A stretch of 64,000 nt of DNA from Terebella lapidaria (lineage: Eukaryota; Annelida; Polychaeta; Terebellida; Terebellidae). A program made the translations under genes and the position numbers. The stretch lies in assembly GCA_949152475.1 (NCBI GenBank), contig OX424566.1, positions 33,172,423 through 33,236,422 on the forward strand. Reading direction: 5' to 3'. Positions 56,069 to 64,000 of the stretch are shown here, piece after piece; position 1 is the stretch's first letter, and every line of letters begins with the position of its first letter. Below the pieces are notes generated by a model. That model ran no database searches. It was given only the letters and a program-made list of their open reading frames with translations, and was not told the DNA's origin.

Positions 56069-58548
56069 TTGTCAACTGGATCCTCTTCAGGAGACCCATC
56101 GTGTGATGGTGTTGACACAGAAGATGCCTGCTCAGGAGTTGGGGAAAGAGTGACAAAACTGTCATCCTCAGGATTGTCTTCTGAAGCACACAGGCGCAGA
56201 CGAATATGGTCCAGGTGGCGTCTAACCACACGGCCATCATCCAGATGAATACTGAATGGCAGTGGTCCATTCTGTTCAGAGATGATCCCATTCAGCCACT
56301 TCGAAACGAGAGAACCACCCTCCATTTTCCCACACCAGTTTTCAGTGTTTGGAAAGCCCTCTCCGCCATGCCATTTGAGGCAGCATGGTAGGGGGCAGAG
56401 AACGTATGGTGTATCCCATTTGCAGATGTGAACTGTCGGAACTCCTCACTTGAAAAGCATGTGGCATTGTCTGTGACAATAGATCCGTGTAGGCAATGAG
56501 TTGAGAAGCAATGCATCAGGTGTTCAATGTTACAGTAGATGTAGAAGTATTTGACACATATGCATCAATCCACTTTGAGTGAGCGTCAACGATCCCCAAG
56601 ATCATTTTGCCCAAGAAAGGTCCAGCATAATCCAAATGCAGTCTTTCCCATGGCTGCTGAGGCCATTCCCATGGATGTAGTGGTGCTTGAACTGGTACTT
56701 TCTTCAACGACTAGAACGTAGAACACTCCTGCACGGTAGCTTCGATGTCAGCGTCAATCCGGGGCCACCAATCGTAGCTCTGTGCTGGATTTTTCATCTT
56801 TCGAGTGCCAGGATGTGCAACATGCAGTTCGTCAAGCACAAGCTTTTGGCCTTTTGGAAGGACAACAACGCGAGATCCCCACAACAAGCAACCATTGTCA
56901 ATACTAAGTTCATCTTTCCTGTTTGCGAAGGGACGAATGGAGATGTCTTCAGATTCGTTCGCAGACCAGCCATCATGAACACAGTGGAGAACCTTAGAGA
57001 TCAAAGGATCTCGCTGCGTCCATAGCTTGATTTTTTACTGCTGTCACTGCAGTGTTTGAGAGATGATCCATCACGCAGATCACGTCCCCTGGTACTGGAA
57101 CTGGCTCTGATGAGTGAGATGGAAGAGGCACTCTGCTCATGGCATCTGCAGAAGCATTGTTCTGGCCACTCCTGTGCTCCAGAGTGTAGCTGTAGGCACT
57201 GAGCCTCAGACTCCAGCGCTGAATACGTGGCGATGCCATTTGTGGAATGACTATGCTTGGATGAAACAAACCAGTGGTTTGTGATCTGTTACAATAATCA
57301 CGTGCCTGCCAAAGAACTTTTTGATTCCAAAGATGATGGCCAGAGCTACCGTGTCCAGTTGTGAGTACCGTTTCTTTGCATCGAGCAAAGTTCGTGATGC
57401 AAACGAGACAGGCCTTTCAGATCCATCCTCCATTTTGTGTGACAACACAGCTCCGACACCATACGGTGAAGCATCACAAGATCAGATGATTTCTTGGGCA
57501 GGGTTATAGTGAACCAGCACAGGCGAAGAAGACAAATGTTGTTTGGCTTGCCTGAATGCAGTGTATTGTGGACTACCCCACCTGAAGGACGCGCCTTTCT
57601 TCAGTAACAGATTGAATGGAGCTACATGTAGAAGTGTAGACAGTCGAGGAATGAATTTCCCATAGAAATTCAGCATCCCAAGAAACGCTCGTAATTCTCC
57701 AACTGACTTGGGCTCTGGAACATCTGTTAGTGCCTTGATTTTAATTTCTGTGGGATGTAACCCAGATGCGTCAATCTTATGTCCTAAGTAGCTGACATCA
57801 GAAGCATGAAATGTGCCTTTCTCCTTCTTCAGACGAATTCCAGCATCCGAAAGGCGATTCAACACTCTCTCCAAGGTTTCAAAGTGTTCATGGTCGGACT
57901 TGCCAGTTACCAAAATGTTTTCCAGATAACAGCACACGAGTTTATGGAGATTGAGTTTATGGTGACTTTGTAATCGCCACAAAGTCTGACACTTGTGCCA
58001 TCTGCTTGGATGACCAGCACAACGGGAGCTGCCCAATCCGAGTGTTGAACTGGTTCAATAATTCCCAAACTCTCGAGACGGTCAAGCTCTGCAGAAACTT
58101 TATCTTTCATGGCAAAGGATAGAGGTCGTGCATTGCAGAATTTGGGCACAGCGTCGTCGTTGATGTAGATTTTTGCAGACACACCCTTGGAGGTGCCCAG
58201 CTCGTCCTTGAAGAGATCAGAGTGCTTGGCCAGCAGAAGAGCTGTTTCTTTGTTCTGGTTGTGACGAAGTTCATGAATGTCCTTCCAGTTCAGCTGTAGT
58301 TCACGAAGCCAGTTCCGCCCCCTGTGGGCTGGAACCTGATCCTGGTGCCACATAAAGTGGAAGCAACTTTTCCTGTTGATCGTGTTTAACGATGACGTCC
58401 ACTTTCCCAGTTATGGGGACCACTTCTCCTGTATACGTTCTTAAGGAATCACTTGTGTGTTGGAGTTTGGGTTTCCTGTCTCCAGGCCAGAGTGACTGGT
58501 ATGTATCTGCACTGATGAGAGAAACACATGCCCCAGTGTCAACTTCCA
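56069..58548 (-). pseudogene. Gypsy-D pol remains (protease, RT, RNase H, integrase)
   Basis: In minus-strand order: protease with VDTGACVSLIS (ORF 58549-58301); RT N-terminus with FCNARPLSF and WAAPVVLVIQADG (58353-57907); a deletion removing most of the palm, with only CYLENILVTG near the former catalytic box (about 57910-57940); RT connection YLGHKIDASGLHP and AFLGMLNFYGKFIP; RNase [21 protein letters not shown] and [10 protein letters not shown]; integrase zinc region HPGTRKMKNPA and core HLDYAGPF, IVTDNATCF and NGMAERAFQ; C-terminal VRRHLDHIRLR. Frames change repeatedly and the RT active site is gone, so the copy cannot be functional. Confidence 0.9.
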
Positions 58549-59551
58549 TCAGCAGCGGTTTTCCCTGACTATGTTGACCAAGGTGGTGACTGGTTGGGTG
58601 TTATCATCCGTGTCCACGTGGAATAGTGAGTAGAAGTGTGACTCCGGTTCAGGGTTGTCATCAGTTTCATTGTCCACATAGTGAGTGTTATGTTTCTGCA
58701 TCTTTGGTTTGGACGATTTGCTCGCAGGTACTTTGGACATGTCTCGTAGTCTGGACTTGCAAGCTGGCTTGATGTGTCCTTCCTTGTTACAGTAGTGGCA
58801 GACAGCATTCTGTATGGGCAATCCGCCTCTGCGTGACCATCCCCCACAATCCCGTCACATCGGTAACACACCGTCTTTGACTGATGCCGGCTTCCTCTCT
58901 CCCTGTAAGAAGAAGACCCAGACGCACGACGTGAAGCCTGAGCAGATGACGAATGTTGGCCACGTGATCCAGTGTGAATGTGCACCATGCTTTGGCTGAC
59001 AGCTTCTGAGTGAGTTTACAGTAGATTGTGCGCCACGCTGTACATCAGACGCATTTTTATTGGCTGTCTCCATTGCTTCTGCGAGTTCATATGCCTTTGC
59101 AAATGTCAAGTCCTTCTCGGCAAACAAACGACGTTGGAGACGATCTTCAGCTATTCCACACACTAGACGGTCCCTCAGCATGTCGTCTAATTTGTCACGA
59201 AAGTCACAGTACTCCGATATTTGACGGAGCTGAGCCACGAAATTTGCAACTGACTGACCGTGTTGCCTTGCAGTGCTGTTGAAGTTGAACCGCTGAAGTG
59301 TTATCGACGGCTTTGGGCTGAAATGATCCTTCAAAGTTTTGATAAGTTCGTCAAAACTTTTCTCATTTGGCTTGTTAGGAGACACCAAGTTCCGCAGAAG
59401 CCTGTAAGTTTGAGAACCTCAGGAAAATTGCCCTCTTTTTATCTGCGTCCGTAATGTCGTTGGTTATGAAATAGCAGTCCATTTGTTCACTGTAGCTATT
59501 CCAGTCAACAGTGTCTTTACAAAACTCTCCAATCCGACCGTGAAGAGCCAT
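58549..59551 (-). pseudogene. Gypsy-D gag remains
   Basis: Starts with ATG at 59551 (MALHGRIGEF) and changes frame near 59400. It continues with LIKTLKDHFSPKPS, NFVAQLRQISEYC and DRLVCGIAEDRLQRRLFAE (ORF 59388-58855). Two nucleocapsid knuckles follow in other frames: CYRCDG..H..DC and CHYCNKEGHIKPAC (58821-58549). Typical gag order of capsid then CCHC fingers. Confidence 0.88.
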
Positions 59552-59904
59552 GGTTAATCTTTATTATGTCCACAGAAAATATATGTAATGTCAAAATGTA
59601 TTGTACATCGAGCACTGTGTTCGTGCAATCAAGCTACGCCCATGTAATTATATGGATAAATTTGACGTGTCAACTTGTATGCTATGACGAGTGGCCGCCA
59701 GGCTGTTCACTTGATGTGGCCTAGTCCAGTACATTAGCTGTACATGAGCGTATGTGCACCATTGCGCTATTGTCCAGCAACAGACATAGAAATCTGTGGT
59801 GCGTGACGAATGTTCAAATGGCAAAAATGTTGGTTATTTCCACTATATTTGTGCACAAACTGTTCAGCAAACATACTCACAAGAAATTCATAATATTCTT
59901 CATC

Positions 59905-59919
59905 CTCGTCGCCAAATAA
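59905..59919 (-). promoter_or_regulatory. Primer-binding region of Gypsy-D
   Basis: On the minus strand TTATTTGGCGACGAGGATG directly follows the 5' LTR end (CATTACA). TGGCGACGAGG is the probable tRNA-pairing part. Confidence 0.65.
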
Positions 59920-60119
59920 TGTAATGTTATAGTGTTCAATGTACAGAGGAAAGGCACACAACTTTGAATAACCGTCTGTATATTATCTTGACTACACAAG
60001 TGCACAGGTACAAAAACATAGCAAAATCATGGAGCCCCTAACATGCCATTTCCACAGGCATACGACATTCCATAATACAAATGGCATTGCATTCAAACCA
60101 TTGAACTAAAGATGCATCA
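59920..60119 (-). repeat. 5' LTR of Gypsy-D
   Basis: 200 bp. On the minus strand it starts TGATGCATCTTTAGTTCAAT and ends ATAACATTACA. It shares with the 3' LTR the blocks CATGGAGCCCCTAACA and TGTACAGAGGAAAGGCACAC (plus-strand text). Confidence 0.85.
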
Positions 60120-60124
60120 TTACT

Positions 60125-61300
60125 ATTAATTTCTTGATGAAAAACACACAACAAAAACAAAATGCAAACTTGCTATAACGAAATGTTAAAATGTAGTATT
60201 ATATGTATGACTTGTATTTTCTTAATGGAATATCGTTGATAATTCCACTGTCAATTATATTTCATAGTATGAATAAGCTAAATCATTCTATTAAATATTA
60301 ACACTAGGCCTTATAAAGTATTATGCCATAATTTTTTTGTGATAAACTTCAGTGATAATATTATATAGGCTTATTCAACATTAAAAATCAGATGAAATAG
60401 AAGGTAGGCCTAATAATGAATTATTATGTCATTGTTTTATTAGATTTCATCATTTTATTTCATTTTATAATAATCTGACAGGTATTTATTTTTTATCAAC
60501 ATTAGAAATCAATTTCAATCGAACTAAAAGACACTTCAGTGCGAAAAAATGCCATAAATTAAATAGATAAAAATGCCTAGAAAGTGCCCTCAGTCATGTC
60601 TCTCATCACAGATTTATCTAGATTTTCCTGTAAAAATTCACGATTTGTCCACCAAAGACCACAAGCTATATTAATACATTATTGCACATACAAGTGCCTA
60701 GCAGGGTGAACACGGACAGTTGCATTGATCCTTTGAAGCCCCCTCGCCATGGGACCCATGAACATGATGATTGGCTGCCTACACATGAACAATATGCAAT
60801 CTATAATTATGATTCTGCATTTAGGTATAATATGTCTCGATCTATTATTCCGCTGTACATACCACTTAACTTGTGTAGTCTGGTGCACCGTCTGACAGTG
60901 CAGATTCTAGCACAAGGCCAACGATTTCGACGGCAAATGACAACATACATAGGCATTTTTTCCCCTTACAAAAAGTGGAGATAATGCCGAATTATATGGT
61001 ACATTTCAATACAGTACATCATCATACTTCTTTCTGAATCTTACTTTTATGGGAACCATGCGAGCGCACGTGGATAAAATAGACAATTTGTACAGATAAA
61101 TCCAAAATTCCGCTGGTGAACGCCAAGGTCAAGGTCTCCTCAACACAGTTGTCAGTTTTGTCCGACATGCGGTACGCCAGCATGCAATCTCTCGCCAGCT
61201 AAGCAACACTGGGCCACCGGCGAAATTCGATATCGCTCGTATCGCATACCATCAGATACCATACATTCATACAAACATACCGACATACACAAATACATAT
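60125..61300. other. No recognised gene
   Basis: AT-rich. ORFs overlap on both strands at 60680-60980 without family motifs. Confidence 0.45.
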
Positions 61301-61368
61301 GATTCTCATATATTTATATATACTTGCAGTTGTTGTTTAACAGCAAACAGGCGAAGATTCCAAGCGAA

Positions 61369-61432
61369 ATGTGGAGCTCCAGAGCCGTCTTCTTGGTCGT
61401 GTGTGGAGTCGGTGTGCTGCAGCTTACCTCAG
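61369..61432 (+). CDS. Possible first coding exon with signal peptide
   Basis: ATG with G at -3 opens MWSSRAVFLVVCGVGVLQLT followed by SG, a textbook secretory signal peptide with an n-region Arg, hydrophobic core and small-residue end. Directly after comes CTCAG|GTTGGT, a plausible splice donor at 61433. A TATAT-rich stretch lies at about 61305-61322. The unspliced frame soon stops. No acceptor or second exon is identified in the remaining 2.6 kb, much of which is transposon. The downstream protein is unknown. Confidence 0.4.
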
Positions 61433-62125
61433 GTTGGTACAACAGAGAGATGGACAAGCATCCCAACAGCAGAACTTAGGTTACGTGTACGGCCACGGGA
61501 ACAAATGAGACTGGAACCAATACCTTAGTTACCTGAAACCAATTGGCTTAGTTAACACAAAACCATAAAAAGATAAGTGAACACAAAACGGTTCGGTGGT
61601 CAAATTGGCATAATCGATTTTCAGTTTCCGTATCAAAGTGTTCAATAGTCGTATAAAAAGCAGTTGTACAGTCGTGACAGTGCGAAATTTTCAACACGCA
61701 CACTAATTTGTCTAAATTTGACATTGAAAATTAGGTTTTTGAACTGTTTTTGAAGTCTCGAACGGAAAAGTTCAAATGCAGTGGTACAAAAATAACAAAA
61801 ATATAGAAAAATGCACAGTTCAATCAGCTGGAACTCGCATGGAAGGGGTCGATGTATGGTATATCTTAGTGATGAAACCTCAAATATTCCATTGGCTTGT
61901 TTTATGTTGAAAATAACGACAATATGTGGAAATTCATGTCTTTGTTTATGTTCGTTCACATCATGCGTTTTTGATTCGTTCACATCGTGCGTTTTTACAG
62001 TATGTTCAAACTCCACTGCAGGATCAGGCGGATGTATTTTGGAGGTTGTAACGGTGCTATATCATCGAATACATTCTAGCCAGTTGGCTTATAACAAAAT
62101 TCAGAAAGAGATAAACCAATATTTA
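61433..62125. other. No recognised gene (possible intron)
   Basis: AT-rich. A short internal repeat of TTCGTTCACATC(A/G)TGCGTTTTT occurs at about 61955-61997. Confidence 0.4.
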
Positions 62126-62193
62126 TCTGCACACAAAACAACAACGTTTGTGATACGAGTCTGCACACAAAACAACAACGTTTGTGATACGAC
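62126..62193. repeat. Tandem duplication, two 34-bp units
   Basis: Unit TCTGCACACAAAACAACAAC followed by GTTTGTGATACGA., at 62126-62159 and 62160-62193, essentially identical, so recent. Several CGACTATCCCGGGA-like repeats follow (62190-62320). Confidence 0.85.
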
Positions 62194-62578
62194 TATCCCG
62201 GGACTGCGACTATCCCGGGAATCTCGGTACCACTCTGTCGGGAACGGCTACTATCCAGGGAAGAGTAAACCCCCTCATACGACTAAGTCGGGAAATGCGA
62301 CTATGCCGGGAATCGTGATATATGATACCGAAAAATATTGTGAATTGTTCATAGAACTAACATGCAGTTGTAACGTCAGTATTGATAAAATTGAGATATT
62401 TTAGGAATACATAAAATAAAAACACAAACATAACCACTTCTTTATTCAAAGATCGTATGTCAAACAAGTCGAACTTGGAAAAAATCTTTTGTATGCTAGT
62501 AATTTTCTTGCTCAAATGGGCGAGAAATAGCATGATGATTGGTTTAAGTCACAACCTACTAATTGGAACGTGCTAAAC

Positions 62579-64000
62579 CAGGGGCCTAGTGCACCAAACC
62601 GTCGTAAAACAAGCGTCGGTGGAGTGTCGGTGGCACCTACGTCCGTCGTAGAAACGTATGTCGTGAAATCACCGCCCGTGTGGTGTGTACCAAGCAGTCG
62701 CAAATTGATCGTTGGTCCGACGCGTCGGCGTGCCTACCGACGGATCGGTGCATATTTGTATGAGCTTTTGAGTGTCAAGATTATCAGTTTTAACCATTAA
62801 ATGCATAGTATATGGATGGCTGATGTTGGAAATACACGTACAGTATAAGTCTGGAAAGGTATTGCGTGGACATTAACGTAGTCCGCTACAAACAAGGAGG
62901 TAATGAAAAGTCAAAATTTAAAAGTTATATCTTGAATATTATCTTTTCAAAATAATATATTTTATAGAGTAAATAATCAGCATTCTAATACTGAAAAGAA
63001 AATAGGGGGTCACCGTGCTGGTTTCTTCGACATATTCGATCAAAAATCACGAACATTTACTAAAATGACTTAATTAATAGTATTTTTACACCTTTTTTTC
63101 CCCATAATCACATCTTGCATCTTGTTTTCCAAGAGAACGGATACGGTGACCCCCTATTTTCTTTTCAGTTTTAGGATGCTGATCAGTTACTCTATAAAAT
63201 ATGTCATTTTGAAGCTCTAGATTTTGTTAATACAGTCATTTATGTTGAAAAACTCTTTGACCCCCTCCCCTCACTGTTTGGAGCGGACTACCTTAAATTT
63301 ATGAACATTTACTGTAACCACTCTTGTAGGCACTGCCGCTGCAAACACAAAGCTATTGAAGCCTAAAATAGATCTGTTGACAATGAATGTACATTTTCCC
63401 CTGTGCGATTCCAATATTTTACCGTTATTGTACTTCAGCATTGATTACCACATTATGCATATAATTGCAAAGGATCAAACATAAAATGCCCTTTGGCACA
63501 TAATGAGCAGTGATATCGTCCCTTGTCATAATATAATATGTCATGTACATTGGGTTAGTGTATAAATATATCTAAGTATTTGGAAAAAAATATGGCTATT
63601 TACAGTAAATGATATAGTACAGTTTCATAATTTGAGTCTTCTTCGCGTGCTCAAGCAATATCATAACAGCGCAGTTGTTAGCATAATTATACTGATACTC
63701 TGCAATCATTAAAATTTTGATAACAGCTCGTTCCCAACGCTATCAGAGAGTTATGTGAACATATCGCACAGATAAGAAATATTTCACTCCACTTATATTG
63801 TATGGTACACGATTTCAAAAGCTGTACGACCCATCTACGACTGCTCAGTAGGAGTCGCAGATTTTACGTCCAGTGGACGTTAGTTTTCAACGACCGACAG
63901 CTTGGTGCAAACCAACTTTCACACCGACGCAGAATTCACGACGGACGTTGGTGTTTTTACGACGGACGTTGTCACCGACGCTTCACCGACGGTTTGGTGC
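62579..64000. mobile_element. TIR DNA transposon, right end at or past the window edge
   Basis: Left end CAGGGGCCTAGTGCACCAAA then CCGTCG. The last bases of the window (63987-64000) read CGACGGTTTGGTGC, the exact complement of 62591-62604. Further inverted matches (GCGTCGGTG, ACGTCCGTCGTA) continue inward on both sides for over 100 bp, with an imperfect overall fit. The CAGGG start would suit a hAT-type element, but the target duplication is outside the window. No transposase was seen. Confidence 0.75.
62877..63292. mobile_element. TTAA-flanked foldback MITE
   Basis: Ends CGTAGTCCGCT and AGCGGACTACC (10 of 11 inverted matches). TTAA lies directly outside at 62873-62876 and 63293-63296. An internal inverted repeat of about 60-90 bp pairs 62950-63017 with 63143-63210 (core CTGAAAAGAAAATAGGGGGT then CACCGT). 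It is nested in the larger TIR element. TTAA targeting points to piggyBac- or Kolobok-like machinery acting in trans. Confidence 0.85.

Larger units (their letters stand above)
55435..60119 (-). mobile_element. Complete but degenerate gypsy retrotransposon (Gypsy-D, about 4.7 kb)
   Basis: Two direct repeats of about 200 bp (55435-55636 and 59920-60119) bound gag, protease, RT, RNase H and integrase remains on the minus strand. The outer flanks GTACT (55430-55434) and TTACT (60120-60124) match at 4 of 5 bases, as for a 5-bp target duplication. A primer site and polypurine tract sit where expected. A MITE is nested near the 3' end. The domain style (two CCHC knuckles, short LTRs) suggests the Mag/K02A2.6-like group. 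Confidence 0.92.

Overview
This window looks like repeat-dense, non-genic DNA from an animal nuclear genome. A marine invertebrate, possibly a mollusc, is my guess from style only. The evidence is several families of Ty3/gypsy LTR retrotransposons, non-LTR (CR1/L2-like) reverse transcriptase remnants (one carrying a 2A-type motif), a Tigger/pogo-type transposase relic, MITEs with clear target-site duplications, large satellites, and almost no host coding sequence. The only convincing host gene is a single-exon secreted protein on the minus strand (21854-22546). A possible signal-peptide first exon lies at 61369-61432.

Layout. 1-8596: 3' part of a gypsy element (Gypsy-A; RT, RNase H, integrase, then a 932-codon third ORF in the env position, PPT and 3' LTR), inserted into the 5' end of a minus-strand non-LTR element that carries a 2A motif (8597-8911). 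9014-10070: LTR and start of a distantly related gypsy element (minus). About 10720-18800: an 8-kb minisatellite with a 60-bp unit. 18800-21600: AT-rich repeats, a foldback element made of short palindromes, and long inverted repeats. 21854-22546: secreted-protein gene. 22835-34688: three copies of a 1.1-1.4-kb solo-LTR-like element (two with perfect 4-bp duplications) among dispersed repeats, plus a broken C2H2 zinc-finger ORF. 35255-39953: a gypsy RT fragment cut off by a Tigger relic, then the 5' end (LTR, PBS, gag remains) of a second Gypsy-A copy on the minus strand. 40795-43650: a diverged copy of 24010-26100. 44100-46840: a non-LTR RT carrying two nested DNA transposons. 48470-49440: a foldback of 21-bp repeats and a copy of 32.7-33.3 kb. 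50375-53830: a tandem array of about 134-bp units dense in AGGTCA half-sites. 55435-60119: a complete but degenerate gypsy element with about 200-bp LTRs. 62579-64000: a TIR element running to or past the window end, with a TTAA-flanked MITE inside.

The observation I rate highest is that Gypsy-A is packed with one hexamer, CGRCCC, on its sense strand only. I counted about 75 sites in 8.6 kb, in coding (several reading phases), spacer and LTR sequence alike. The second Gypsy-A copy (37.5-39.95 kb, minus) shows the same enrichment as GGGYCG on the plus strand. The neighbouring gypsy element at 9.0-10.07 kb does not. Gypsy-A also encodes an extra zinc-finger/coiled-coil protein. Together these resemble an element-encoded factor acting on motifs spread through its own element, comparable in concept to the VANC proteins of Arabidopsis VANDAL transposons. 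The link between the protein and the motif is inference.
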